Below are positions 46,095-58,243 of a stretch of 64,000 nt of DNA, piece by piece. The translations under genes were made by a program, and so were the position numbers. Below the pieces are notes generated by a model, which saw only the letters and a list, made by a program, of their open reading frames with translations, did not search any database and was not told the origin of the DNA. Positions within the stretch are counted from its first letter, which is position 1; every line of letters begins with the position of its first letter. This DNA is from Haemaphysalis longicornis (taxonomy: Eukaryota > Arthropoda > Arachnida > Ixodida > Ixodidae), in NCBI GenBank assembly GCA_013339765.2, contig CM023448.1, positions 190,384,909 to 190,448,908 on the forward strand, given 5' to 3'.

Positions 46095-46601
46095 CTGAAA
46101 ACAAAAACACCACATGTACATGACATTAGATGGGCACACATAGTGCAAGGGAATGAAAAAATGTGAGCCCATCAACAACTCTTCAGGCGTGAAACGAGTT
46201 GATGGTAGACACAGATAAAAAGTAAGCCAATCTGCAAATTTGTGAGCATCAGGTCATTTTGGAGCATTTAGTACATTTGTGCTGTCTCGAACTGCACTGC
46301 AGCAGCTTTGTGCAGGGCATTGTGGCAGGAATAAAGCTTCCAGAGAGACGTGTGTGACAGGTTTGTGTAGATGAACCGAATTCACTTCACGCCTTAATTC
46401 CACCAGAAGGGGAACTAAGGCGTGGTGAGGAGGCTGGAATAAATCACGTCGTCACGATGTGGTTCCTTCTAGCGTTGATGCTAGAGGCATCGTAAAATTG
46501 CATCCCTCTTAACACCGGTTCTGAAGGATGCTACAGTACTGCCTCTGGGGGTTGAAGCGGCCAGAGTCAGACTCGCTGCTCAAGGTTTTGGAGGCACTCA
46601 C

Positions 46602-46825
46602 GCTGCTTGTTGTCAGCCGTGCTGTACAGTGCCACCCAGGGCACACCTGGGCCGAGGCACTCGAGCACATAGTACTCAGCATCGGGTGAGAACCAGGCAT
46701 TGTTGTAGAGGCACTGATCGCCCAGGTCACAGGTCAGGCAGAACGGCTGCACGCCCTCCTTGTCGAACGGAACCCGGTACACGTGGGACTCACCAGGGCG
46801 GCCCTCACGTGTGCTTCGGTAGTAC
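46602..46825 (-). CDS. DPP4-like: DPP4-like exon H, cysteine-rich propeller segment
   Basis: Acceptor CTCTGCAG, donor GTGAGT, 224 nt. It encodes YYRSTREGRPGESHVYRVPF, CLTCDLGDQCLYNNAWFSPD and AEYYVLECLGPGVPWVALYS. The C-x2-C-x6-C pattern and Y-Y-x-L-x-C-x-G-P-G-x-P are characteristic of the cysteine-rich blade of DPP4-type proteins. The next coding base starts a Leu codon completed in the following exon. Confidence 0.93.
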
Positions 46826-47822
46826 CTGCAGAGGCACTTTCGCTCTTCACTGGGATTGGCACGAACACACTTTGTGTCCTCTCTTCACTCAATGGCATCT
46901 GCAGGTGACCGGTTGGTATTTACTCTGGCCATTACAGGGGTGGCTTTTGAAGAAATAAATGTATACTTCATGCCCCCATGCCAATTAGCCGACAGAAGGC
47001 GTGTTTGCGGTTATTATTACCTCTCTTTGTATAACATTGTTCTTCCTTTCAACCTCTGATAATAGGAGTAGTTTTGCCATATCCCCAGCATTGTTTTAAT
47101 TAAACATTCCATCCCTGTTGATAAAGAGTTGTAGGTATGCTTTTTATTTTAACTTTTGATGCACATTGAAACTAGTCATTTTTAGTGACAGTTAAAAGGA
47201 AAATGCAGGACATGCTACGAGAATAAAAAATAAATTAATCTCAGTCACCACTGAAAAAAATCTGGACATGCTGTCTTAGGTGACAACATTCCAGTTTTGC
47301 TTCCATCAAAGTTAAGAAGCCCCCTCAAAAAATGCGATGACATGCTTAAATAAACACTCGTGTCATGCAGAATCAATGCCTATTATAATTTATAAATTCT
47401 ATTTGTTTTCTTACGTCTAAGTTTTGTTGGTTTTTTTTTCTGTAGAACAATGATCCACAAGGAACAATGTCAGAACTTGCCTGTGCAATTTTTACTAAAA
47501 CCACCGCACATTTATGATGCATGTCTGATTAGTCAGTACCACAAGGTTATGTATAGCTATCCTAAACATTTTTTTTCTTGCTTTGGAAATTAAATGACTC
47601 CATTCGGCAACCATGCAAGCAGGACGTGTACTGGCTTTATCTCAGTGCTCTCAATATGTCAGACAATGCTTGTCCTTGCTTGCTTAGGCGTGCCGAATAG
47701 AGGTTTAAAAAGAATGCTGAGGCAAAGCGAGCAGGTCATGACAAACATTGTGGAAAGAGAGAAATGTGTGTACTAAATAGCATGAAGGATAGGATTAACT
47801 TTTTGGCATGTAGTACGTCTAA

Positions 47823-48322
47823 TACCCCTGTTACACGGGCCCTTTCAATCGCGATTGAGTTCGATCCGATCCGGATCGAGCTGAATCTGGATCGGGCCCT
47901 GCTACACGGTCAGTTTCAATCACAACCGAGTTCGATCCTGTTCGAACTCAATCCGGGTTCCCCAAGCGCGATTGAGGTTTCCAAGCGTGATCGTACGAAA
48001 GCAGTGATACTCTCGTCCCTGCCAAGTAATGGCACAGAAGCTGAAAACTTAACTAATGCCACAAATTGTATCAAATAACTTGACACAAACAAGCGTGCGA
48101 TAACATTTATATAGTTACGTGCACCGGCGATTGCGCAAAGTTATCTGATGCCGGCCGCAAAATGCATTTTTGGTGCCATCTGGTGTACGTGAGTGCAACC
48201 AGTGCAACTTCTTAATCGGAATCTAAACGTGCCATGTAGTAACGGCGGTGCATTGGGCGTGCTTGAAAAATCAATTGTGCTTCGCTTCAATCCGGATTGA
48301 AAGTGCCCGTGTGACAGGGGTA
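47823..48322. mobile_element. Harbinger-like MITE, 500 bp, 3-bp TSD (TAA)
   Basis: Ends TACCCCTGTTACACGGG and CCCGTGTGACAGGGGTA form TIRs of about 28 bp with two mismatches. TAA lies at 47820-47822 and 48323-48325. A 3-bp TWA duplication is typical of PIF/Harbinger. The interior holds GGATCGAG/TTCGATCC-type inverted motifs and no ORF with a domain. It is located in intron 7. Confidence 0.82.
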
Positions 48323-49383
48323 TAAGACTGACATGTTTCCCCACTACCACTAGGTTTGGAACTCTTTCTCCCTTGCTCTCATTGTCTCTTGAAATACTTT
48401 ACTATGCTTTAGACATACATAACTAGCAATGCTTCAGGTAATGTTTCAGCTGTCAAAAACTAATGGTTCTAAGAAATAAGGTAGAAACATGTGGAGACCA
48501 CAAACTAAAAAGAGAAGGACTAGTAGATCTGTTTTTATTTTTTTTTTACAAAAAATAAGGCTCGTTCAGCACCTTGTAAAACAACTTGCTTTATGCCAGC
48601 CCATTATTTTCACCAAACTTAAGAAAAAGCACAGCAATATAATAACAAAAGTTGCACAATAAGGTCGCTGCGTGTACAAGATACAATAGTAAAAACACTC
48701 CGGCGTACTTTGACAGTAGCAGGAACAACTTGTTCTCTCAAGTGATAAAAAAAGTGCATGCATCGTGCCTATTTAGCTTGCTGCATGTTGAAAAAGCCAT
48801 GTTTACTGCAGTGACGTTTTTATGTTAGCATGGGCTCAGAAAAGGGTCTGCTCTGTGGTAGTCAGCTCATAGGGTAATTGTACAAAAAAAAAAGTTCCGT
48901 CTGGGAAACCTCGAGTCCACTTCTGAAACGTGAAATCACCTATGCACAAAGCTCTAAACGTTGTGCATAATAACTTCGGCTGCCCCTCTGTGTTGGTGAC
49001 AATGTTTGGATTTTGCTAACATAAGGAGCTTCCGGTGAGCCTGCTCACCCTTCATCGATGAAACATAGCCTTGTGCTGATAAAGAAACTTTAAACATTGC
49101 AATGCTGAATTTTTACTATAGCTGGCAACATGGGCAATAAACAGGCTGTGACTGGTTAATTGCATGCCAGAATTTTAAGTTTCCTCACATTCTTCTGCCA
49201 CTGCTCGTCGCATGTCACTGCACATCATGTGCATTTTTTTAGCAGTCATACCTCTCGTCTGTCAACCATTAATGGGAGTGGGACAATGGAGGTGGGAGTG
49301 GGACAGTTCACCACAGTCTGCATGCACAGATCCACAGCAGCAAACTGACTATGGTAGGGAGGTGCGCAACACAGCATACGCAC

Positions 49384-49614
49384 ACATGCTGCGTCTTTGG
49401 CCGGAATGCGAGTGCGGCGATGGTGTCGTATGCGCCGTGCGTCAGCAGCGTTCGCCGCTTGTCCTGGAAGGCAGCTAGGTGCCGGAAGTTGCCCTTCTGC
49501 GCGTCCTGCACGGGCAGCCGGAGGAAGAAGGCGGGACCCCCCGGCAGAGGGGGCGTCACGAGCGGCGGCTCGCTGAGCTCGATCCAGCCGCCCGAGGCCG
49601 TCTCGACGGCCTGC
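49384..49614 (-). CDS. DPP4-like: DPP4-like exon G
   Basis: Acceptor GTCGCAG, 231 nt, donor GTGCGT chosen because it restores the frame as TQHV-YYRSTREG. It encodes QAVETASGGWIELSEPPLV, FFLRLPVQDAQKGNFRHLAA and LLTHGAYDTIAALAF. The G-W-I/V, F-x-R-L and L-T-x-G-x-x-x-V/T-I landmarks match propeller blades 5-6 of the family. It is GC-rich. Confidence 0.9.
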
Positions 49615-50612
49615 CTGCGACAGAGGGGCACCCACACGGCTCTTCTGGGAAACAGCGCTCTGGCCGAACCACCTGAACTTGCCCCTAGGATAGGAGGGGT
49701 AGGTTACTGATTATCGGGCTAATAACTTGTTGCGCAAACATGGAGGAAAGCGGCAGCACCCTGTATTTTCCTGGATGGTATTGCCCGAACATTGACTCGC
49801 TAGTATGACCCCAAGTATATACGGTCATATTTTTAAACACCAACAAATGCTAGCGGAAAATGTTGCTTGATGCTGGAAAGGCTTCCTTATTGAGTTGATG
49901 TTGCATTACCGTGCGCCACTACCACTGTGGTGAGGCTTCTAAAGACAGTTAGACTTACCAATAAAATGCACAATAAATTATGGTTGCTAAGCAAGAATGT
50001 CGAAGCAATTCTTCTGGATTTGCATTTCCTGCCAAGACTGCAAACAGGAAATAGCTTCTGGGTGTTTACCCAACACTGTGCAACAAAAGGTGTGACTGAC
50101 GCAGTTTTAACGAATGCTGTGCTACCAAAAAAGAAGTGTGCCTTAGCATTTGGTTACTGGCAGGACAATTTTACCTTTGTGAACACCTGATAAACTAGCT
50201 TAAAAATGACAGATGAATTTTTATAAGTAATATTTAGCAAAATACAGCTGAAATATTATTGATGTCATGCACTACATTGTCCTTGTACACAGCCTTTCTT
50301 GAGGGCCAAACAGTTGAAAAAAAAAGAAGTTTTTCTCTCCTAATTTCATTGATATTGCCACTGTAATCATATCTGCCATATTTGTCTTTTTTTTTCTTTT
50401 AAAGTATGGGCTTGCCATGATTTAAATTTTAAATGCCAGATGTGTGAAATTGTGCAACAGTTGGTCTGTACTGAGATGCTGCATTCAAGTGTTCCCGCGA
50501 TGCGATTCATGTCAGCCACACACAGTTCACAAAGGATGGTGGCCAGCAGCGAATAAAGTATAGCAGGCAGTGCTAAGATAGGAAGAAGAAAAAACCAGTG
50601 GGCGGTGCTTAC

Positions 50613-50738
50613 TTGGAGCAGTGCCAGGCCGAGGCGGCCTCCCGGCACACCGACACCAGCGTCCAGTTCTGCGCCCGCGACAAGAAGTTGACGAGCAACG
50701 CCCCTTCGTCCAGGAAAGCCACCATCGTCACGTAGTAC
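50613..50738 (-). CDS. DPP4-like: DPP4-like exon F
   Basis: Acceptor TTCACCAG, donor GTAAGC, 126 nt, starting with one completing base and ending in phase 2. It encodes YYVTMVAFLDEGALLVNFLS and RAQNWTLVSVCREAASAWHC. It corresponds to the family block with V-x-W-x-x-x-x-x-L-x-x-x-x-x-R-x-Q-N. A sequon (NWT) is present. The intron upstream is 6.3 kb and rich in repeats. Confidence 0.9.
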
Positions 50739-51189
50739 CTGGTGAAAGAGCACAGCATGTGTGCTTTCACTGCTAAAACGGTTGTCAGTTCTGAAATGAA
50801 AAGGCCGCTCAAAAAACTTTTTTTCAGCCAACTTGTAAATGCCACGAGCGCATTGTCTCGATCGAGAGATTATTACGTTTCAGGAGTCACCTGCTGAGCT
50901 GCTAATTCGCAGGTTCAAGAAGCTGTTCTCTTCTTACACACACTAGGAGCCTGGCCATCATCACAACCACAACTGTATGTATAATCGACGGCAAAACGCG
51001 CTTTACATGCAATAAATGGACGACGAAATGTCGGATTACGAGAATGAGATTGGTTAGCCTGGCCATGATTGTTTGTGATGCTAAGAAATTTAGGCCCATC
51101 AATTTATTAAGGACAAGGCTAGGTGCAATTGCTGCACCGGAGCACAAGGCTCACTTCATTTGAAAAACCTACGAACTGATGGTAATGTG

Positions 51190-51660
51190 CAGCGCATCTC
51201 ATGATGGAAGAAAGTTTTTTGTACTGGTTGTGCTCGTAGTCGGAAAGGTGACGTCATTGTCCGTGGTATATGAATATTTTGCGCGACACCATTCCCGGTT
51301 TCGTTTATTGTGTCCGTGGTCTTGCTCCCGCACTAAGTACAGGAAAGCCACCAAATCGTCTACACATCGCACACAACGCAGGGTTTGCGCCGCTATAACG
51401 GCAAGCCGGCTTTGCTGTAAGCATACTTGCTTAGTGGCGAAGCCGTGGTGAAAGCGCACAGGCCGTACAGCGCATACGGTTGTCCGTAATTTGATTGGAA
51501 CACAAAGTTCACCCGACTGCAGGAAAATTCGGCGCAATGCCATTGCACGGAATCCACTAGGCGCTTCGTGCAATGAGCGTGCATACAGCTTTAAAGAAGC
51601 CAAAAACACGTCGTATGCTGCGGGGAGCGACACACGTTATAACAAGACGTTTTGGTGGAC
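51190..51660. repeat. Dispersed intronic repeat, copy 1
   Basis: Shares blocks such as AAGTTTTTTGTACTGGTTGTGC, GGCAAGC.GGCTTTGCTGTA and GTGGCGAAGCC with 53505-54140 (same strand) and, inverted, with 54760-55200. Class unresolved. Located in intron 5. Confidence 0.65.
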
Positions 51661-51665
51661 TAGTT

Positions 51666-51982
51666 CAGGAGTCGGAAACCTGCGGCCCGCGCGGCAGTAT
51701 TATGCGGCCCCCGCGGTTGACGTCAGAACCCCACTCCTCTCCTTGTCACTTTAAATCTGAAGGCCAACGTGGCAGTTTTGACGTCAAATGGGGTTAGACA
51801 GGAACAAAGAAATATCGCTTCTAGTTGGCATTGTCCCTCTTCGCACTTAGCCAGATTATTTTCAATTATTGTCAGATATTATAGTCCATTCACCGATCCC
51901 CCCCACTCCGATTTGCTTTCAGGCCCCCGCCATGTCGGCTTCATGCTACTCGGCCCTCCGTTTCAGAGGTTGCCGACCCCTG
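51666..51982. mobile_element. hAT-like MITE, 317 bp
   Basis: Ends CAGGAGTCGGAAACCT and AGGTTGCCGACCCCTG form TIRs. The flanking octamers GACTAGTT (51658-51665) and GACTAGAT (51983-51990) match at seven of eight positions. CAGGG-like termini plus an 8-bp duplication indicate hAT, with Charlie-like terminal sequence. It is inserted at the edge of the repeat at 51190-51660. Confidence 0.8.
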
Positions 51983-53504
51983 GACTAGATGATGGATAAA
52001 TAGAGTACAACACTGCGTAAAACAGAGATCTGCTTAACGCAGATGTTTCACTCTGACTGTAAGGGATCCAGGCGCCAGCAACGCGGAATGTGTCGAACGC
52101 AGAGGGAGCGGCGCGGTTCCGGGAATGCGGAATGAATGGCTGTATGGCAGCCGGCTTGTTAAGAGCAAACGGCCTCTGGGTCACGCCGCTCGCGTGAGGA
52201 CACGTTGTCCCGGGCCGCAGCCGCGTCGTCGCGTTGTTTTGGTCGGAGTGCATGGTGCCACAGTGGGAAAACATTGGCAGTGGCTGGCTCTGGGTCCACC
52301 GCGTTTTCGTGTAGCAGGTTGTAAAACCATTCGGTCCGCTGCGCCTCCAGAGACGGGGGAGCTTGGAGCTGTCAACCGTCGTTAGACAGTGGCCGATTTA
52401 TGGCGATAGCTTTCCCTTTGTTGGCCCGTCCACGCGTGGAGTGAGGGCGTGCGAGGGGGTTCGTGCAGTGGCCCAGGGTGGATGCGGGGGAATCGCGACG
52501 CCTGCGGCGGCCGCCGCATCCTGTGTTCCCTACGCGTTGATTCTGGTGCGCGGTCCAATTAACAGCGCATCGCCTGTCAAAGGCGGGCAATCTTGGAGGC
52601 TCACCGCCTTTCGTTAAGATGGACGGTTATGGGTTTCAGCTGGCTTGAGTGGCTGTCCGATCTCGGACGAGAAGCGTGGGAACAGGTGACGCAGGCCGCG
52701 TTCGTAGAAGCTTGTCCCTGGCGCTTGCACGCGTTTCCGCGGGTTTCCGAATGTTTGTTGTAGCTGTTTCATTTGCTTTTTTTTTTCCTTTTTCGTTGGT
52801 GAGAGAGGGTGACCGATGTTTCAGAGTTACGGGGGGCGTTGCCCACCGCAGTTTAAACCCGGATCATATCACCCGACCAATCAGACCGCCAGGGGATGCT
52901 GATAGTCCTGTGTATCGGGGGTGGGGACTAAGTGACCCATTAAAACCACGAGACACGAGGTCTCGGGGTCGAATCCTCAGGGTTTTAATGTGCTATGCAC
53001 GGCCGGCGTATTGCCGGGCTAGCCAGGTCAGGCTAGGGAGGATCTCACCACTTGGGTATTCTTAGGTCAGGGTCCGTCGCTGACGGGGTTGCCGCGTGCA
53101 CAAAGTCTTAGCTGATCAGGAATCCCACTTTATTTCTTACTTTGTCTACTTCAGCCTGTAAATATCCTGTGTATGTCTTTCGCTTAAACATACAGTTTGA
53201 AAACCCTCAACAACTCTCATCGTCGTGTCATCAGTGCCGCAACCATCAGGCACCAACGCAGACCACCAACGCAAACAACGAACCTAAACCTTTACTCTGA
53301 CGTTGTAACGTAAAGCATTACTATTATACACAGTATTATACTCTATTCACCCATCATCTAGCCCACAGAAACGTTTTGTTATAACTTGCGTCGCTCCCCG
53401 CAGCGTACGGCATGTTTCTGGCTCGTTTTAAACACATTCTTCGAATGTAACGCTCCTCAGTTGTGTTTTAAAACTGCGATTATAGGCAGCGTGTACGTTC
53501 ATTG

Positions 53505-54140
53505 CAAACAGCGCCTAGTCACTTTTCAGTGCAGTGGGATTGCTCCGAATTTTCACGTGTTCTGGGGTGAACTTTGCGTTCCAGTCAAATACAGACGACT
53601 TGCGTGACTGGCTGCCCGGGCCGTTTTCGTGACGTTTTCGCGCGCGCAGCCAATCACGTGAGACCGAATGAGAAATAAACCCCACCGAAAGTTTTCGGCA
53701 TCCCTTGTAGGGTACCCCGTGTAGGGTACCCTGCGTGACTTTGGACCACACCATTCCCCGTTTCGTCTCACACATCTCATATCTCATAATGGAAGCAAGT
53801 TTTTTGTACTGGTTGTGCGTGTACTTGGAGAGGGGACGTCATTATTCGTTGGATGGGTATGTTACGTTCGCTATCTCCGTAGTCTCGCACCGCTCTGAGT
53901 GCAGGCAACTCGCCGCACGCAGCGTCACGAAAATCGCGAGCGCACTTGATGCGCGAGCAAGGTGTGCAATGGTGTACATACTTGCGTGTAGGGCTTGCGC
54001 AGTGATAACGGCAAGCTGGCTTTGCTGTAGGAACACACGCTCAGTGGCGAAGCCACGGTGAGACTGCACAGGCAAATCCTACGGGGTGCCGGAACCGGTG
54101 GGGTTGATTTCGTGCGCGGTCTCGCGTGATTGGCTGCCCG
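53505..54140. repeat. Dispersed intronic repeat, copy 2
   Basis: Contains CAATCACGTGAGACCGAATG early and its inverted counterpart GGTCTCGCGTGATTGG late, so the unit itself has inverted ends of about 60 bp (around 53600-53700 and 54080-54140). Central blocks match copies 1 and 3. Likely a non-autonomous TIR element. Confidence 0.6.
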
Positions 54141-54591
54141 GGCCGTTTTTAAAGCAAAGCTTCATTAATCTCGTCGAGCGGCTTCGCCGTCGCGGGGAAT
54201 TTGACCGCAGCTGCTCCGTAGCCTTGGAAACGCATCATGTGACTCGCCGGGTCGAGCTCCACTGACGGCCGCGTTCGCTAGCCGCCGCCGCTACCAGCTT
54301 GGCGCACGCGCTCTCCGCAGCTGGTCCCCGCCTGACCACGTGACCCGCTGCGTGCATGCGAGCTTGGCCGTGGATGACAGCGAGGCAGGGCCGTCTTCTC
54401 TGAGCGTTTTGGGGGAGCTGGATGCTTTGAGCCGTCGTCGGCAAGCGGCGTTTGACCACCCCGCGGTTGTCGCCCGGCGAGCTGCTTCACTGGAGAGGAT
54501 CCGGAATGCCAAGGCGCGAAGCAAGCGTCGGGGACTGGGGAAGAGCGAGCCGTTCGGCTCGAAAAACGCCGGAGGCGCGACCACAACCGTA

Positions 54592-54655
54592 GACGAATAG
54601 TATAATAATTACAGACGAATAGTATTATGCTTTGGACGAATAGTATAATAATTGC
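54592..54655. repeat. Short tandem repeat, GACGAATAGTATAATAATT type
   Basis: Three units of GACGAATAGTAT(A/T)AT with variable spacing. Non-coding, intron 5. Confidence 0.7.
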
Positions 54656-54759
54656 AGCTAAATCAAAGGTTAACCAAGTGAAACCAAGACTGAACCAGGC
54701 TAAGCCAAGCTTTCGCTTCCCATATCCAGGGTTAGCTGAGCTAAGCCGCAGCCATTTTT

Positions 54760-55200
54760 TTTTGCGACGTTTTCGCGCGCGCAAACAATCACGCGAGACC
54801 GCATGCGAAATCAACCACGCCGAAAGTTTTCCGGCACCCCGTAAGATTTGCCTGTGCAGTCTTTCCATGGCTTCGCCACTGAGCGAGTGTTCCTACAGCA
54901 AAGCCAGCTTGCCGTTGTCACTGCGCAAGCCGGACGCGCAAGTACACCGTTGCACTCCTTGCCCGCGCGTCGAGTGCGCTCGCGATTTTCGTGACGCTGC
55001 GTGCGGCGTGTAGACGACTTGTCGGTTTGCCTGTACTTAGTGCGGCGCGAGACTACGGAGATAGCGAACGCAACGGAGTATTGCGGGTTCCGAAGCCATG
55101 CAAGGTACCCTGCACATACCCATCTTACGGGCAATATCTCTCCGAGTACACGCCCAAACAGTCCAAAAACTTGCTTCCAGCGATTCGGCGCTGAGTGGAG
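54760..55200. repeat. Dispersed intronic repeat, copy 3 (inverted)
   Basis: Reverse complement of the family at 51190 and 53505: CTGTGCAGTCT, GGCTTCGCCACTGAGCG, TACAGCAAAGCCAGCTTGCC. Together with copy 2 it forms a large inverted pair within the intron. Confidence 0.65.
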
Positions 55201-56509
55201 CACACGGGCCTAAGGATGTGACGACTATAGTTGTGGTAACCACTAAGTAACAGCTAGTTTTATGTTCCCGTCTCTGCTTTGCTGTTGAAACACACGTCAC
55301 CCAACTTCTCCACCCTGTGTATCTGGACAGTAACAAGGCTAAAAAGATGCAGCTGTTCAGCAGCGCTGCTCATCTGACCTAGCCGTATTCTGAACATTCC
55401 CGCTCACATGCTCCACTGAAACTCCCTGTGTTCATTTCACTGGGGCAGTGGCGAAAAAACACAATGGAACTTTGACGGTATGTCCATCAAAAGTAATGAA
55501 GATGCAAGGGTCATCATTCGGCGCTGTATCCCTTTTGTCGAATCAGCGGCTAACGAGTTTGCTTGCGAACAAGCGGCGCTTAAAAAACATAAAAAAAACG
55601 CCGGACTTATTCGGGTTTCCTTGGGCGATTACGACAACTTCCCTTGCTCGAGAATTGAAGTGAATTTGATTGTGTTAACGAGGCGGTGATGTTTCAGGAT
55701 CGCGTTTCATCGCGAAATGCACCATCGCAAACTCGGCTATCGCAAAACTCGCTACGCAAGTGGCGAAAGTGCAATAATAAATCTCTTCAGTGTCCGCTGT
55801 TTTGCGTCACGTTCAAGAAGTAAAAAAAAAAAAGTAGTGAGAGCGAGCTCATCATACTAACTGCCAATAACAAAATTCTAACAGCGAAAATAGCTCTATA
55901 AACAGTGCGTCCTCGTGAAATCTCATTTCCGGCACCCAAGCCCCTCTGCATTTCTACATGCGCATACGCATTTATTTGCTTCCTCCTCACTGACTCTGAA
56001 ATTAACACAGAAAGTATGACTAAAGACAGCATGTCAATATTATTCTATGACATTTCTGTTAGAGAGTACATGCTTAGGCTCAAGATAAAAGAGAAAACAT
56101 GTGAGAAAAAAAAAACGATCTATATGCAGACGCGGCAGCACTTTGGTATTTTTACAATGTCGTTCCTGTTTCAAAGTGAGTTCGCGAGACCATTTCCTTC
56201 TTTTTTTTTAAGTTCTAGCAACAATAATATTCGTATGGTGCCGCATCACGGCGTTGTAATAACATAAGCTACTTCTAGGTTTATTTATTGATTTTTTTTT
56301 GATAGATTGGAAATAGGTCGCAACGATCGAGTGTTATTTTTATTAGTATTTGATGACTATAGCCGTTCAGCGGAAGTAACAACATCAAAACACGTTTACA
56401 AATGAAGTACGCAGAATAAATTGCAGGTCGTTACATCTCACTGAACGCGGTTTGCTATTCCCAATGATGCATATGTTACTTTCAGTGAAACACAAAAAGT
56501 ATGCGTTCA

Positions 56510-56815
56510 CATCTTTTTAACACCGAGCGTTAAGGACGTCGTGGCGCAGAAAATGCCGGCGTCATCGGCGGCGTTGACTATGAGCGAAAAATCCCGTAGC
56601 GCCACCTTGCGGCGCTCACCGAAACCCCCGGGATCGTAAGGCGTTGCCCCCAACAGATGCCGTGCCAGCAGGAGCGGAAAGCTTTCACCGCTCGCGCGCG
56701 ACGCCAATGGATACGATGGCGTCAGCACTTGGTTGTAATGCGCCGTAGCGCTGCCGTATATCTGTGCACTATCGCCGAGTGTGATAACGCTATCGCGTTC
56801 CACGCTTAAAGGCTA
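56510..56815 (-). repeat. Dispersed tick-type repeat (tentative)
   Basis: On the minus strand this begins AACGCGATAGCGTTATCACA and continues through GCGGCGCTACGG-type sequence. It resembles short interspersed sequences common in tick introns, recalled rather than demonstrated here. It has no recognised coding function. Confidence 0.35.
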
Positions 56816-57069
56816 AGTTTCCTGCAATTTTTTAATTACCTACAAGACGCCTCAATACGTACGAAACTAGCGGACAAGCAAGAATGAAACAGATTTTAGA
56901 TCGGTTTACCAGCCACGTTCGAGATACACTGGTCTTCTAGACTTAGTATACTGGCTTGCTGAGTTGCCCCATCTTAACCAAACAGTAAAGCGCAGACTGT
57001 ATAGGCGACAGATAAACGGCGCGTCGTGGCCGTCGAAAGAGCGAAGGCTGTGCAGAGAGAGGGACTGAC

Positions 57070-57458
57070 TCGTTGGTCTTGTCGAGAAGCTCCTGCGGCG
57101 GCTGCACTGGCTTGGTGGACTCCTGGCCACTGTGCGTGACGGCGACCACGTGCAGCTCCACTTCGGGGTTGGTCGTGCCGGCCTTGGGGTAGCGCAGCGG
57201 CACCAGCGTCGGGTACTGGCCCTCGTACAGGGGCAGCATCATGGAGCTCACGGCGCTGTCGTTGAAGGAGGCGTAGCAGAGGCGCGTGCCCTGGGGAGAC
57301 CACCAGAGCGCCCCGCTCGAGCCTAGAATCTCCTCCTCGTACAGCCAGTCCGCCACGCCGTTGAACACGACGCCCGGCGAGCCCGTGTCCGTGAGTCGCA
57401 CAGGAGAAGAGTCGCCCACGCTGGGGATCAGGTACACGTCGTTCTCGAACACGTACGT
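57070..57458 (-). CDS. DPP4-like: DPP4-like exon E, with the EE substrate-anchor motif
   Basis: Acceptor CTCGCAG. The donor is a less common GTCAGT, chosen because it gives phase 2 and joins exactly to the next exon as KTNE-YYVTM. The exon encodes TYVFENDVYLIPSV, FNGVADWLYEEEILG and SGALWWSPQGTRLCYASFND. In DPP4 the paired Glu of W-x-Y-E-E-E binds the free N-terminus of the substrate, so dipeptidase specificity is expected. It is GC-rich compared with the introns. A sequon (NDS) is present. Confidence 0.92.
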
Positions 57459-58164
57459 CTGCGAGACGGCGACAGCGGGTTTCGAGCGGCAGCCCTCTGA
57501 GGGGCATGCTGCTACAGCCTGTGCACATGTCACGTAGTATACATTCACGCCGCGCCACGACAGCGCTCGTGAAAAGCCCCGAGCTCTGGCTGACTCAACT
57601 AGGTTGTGGTAGCTGTGCTTTGAAATTGGTTGCCAAACACGACAGGTATATGCCCCAGATATTTCCTAGCTGGGTAGGAACGGAAATAAACTTCGGCGCG
57701 CGCTCTTTGTCCTTTAGTGCCTGCTGTCTGCAAATCTCTGAAGCCAGGAAAAAAAAAAAGAAAAAATTAACTTTCCAATTACAAGTCAACAATGTTTAGT
57801 CAACAAATATTCTTTCTATTTCCTATGTTGAGGAACACACATGATCATACACACACTGTTTCTATTCACTCACACCCCCTTATGGAATCGTGCCGTTTGA
57901 GGTGCCATTAATGCCACATATTTTAGCAGGCAAACGGAAATTAGCATGAATATCAAGATGGTTCCGGACCAGCACTTCTTCTTCCACGCGCAGACGGTTC
58001 TTTTTTAAGGTCCAGCTGACATCGAAGCTGAACGTTCCCCTGATTCGTGGTGCTAGCACGGCACAAGTGGGGCCCGGACATAATGCATGCAGGTTATTGC
58101 TTTCTCAAGCACAGTTCTTATTAAGGCACCGCACAGTGTAAAGAAAGGCACGGCCGGAACTCAC

Positions 58165-58243
58165 CAGCTGGCTTCCACTTTGGCCCCAGGCAGCATATTG
58201 CAGGTCTTCCTGGTTCGAGCTGTGCTTCAGGGGAAACACCTCT
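58165..58243 (-). CDS. DPP4-like: DPP4-like exon D
   Basis: Acceptor CTTCCAG, donor GTGAGT, 79 nt. The first base completes Arg, then it encodes EVFPLKHSSNQEDLQYAAWG and QSGSQL. This is the propeller block where the family has L-Q-x-x-x-W-x-P/S-x-G-x-x-L. Ends in phase 0. Confidence 0.9.

Noticed and set aside
46388..46424. Short hairpin in the intron between exons H and I as a microRNA precursor
   Set aside because: The stem is only about 14 bp, too short for a pre-miRNA.
52925..52990. tRNA-like GGGGTCGAATCCTCA segment
   Set aside because: Only a weak box B resemblance and no box A; not enough to call a tRNA or SINE.
56974..57558. A 194-codon frame over exon E
   Set aside because: It is an alternative frame of a GC-rich exon; the frame carrying WLYEEE and SALWWSP-type motifs is the coding one.
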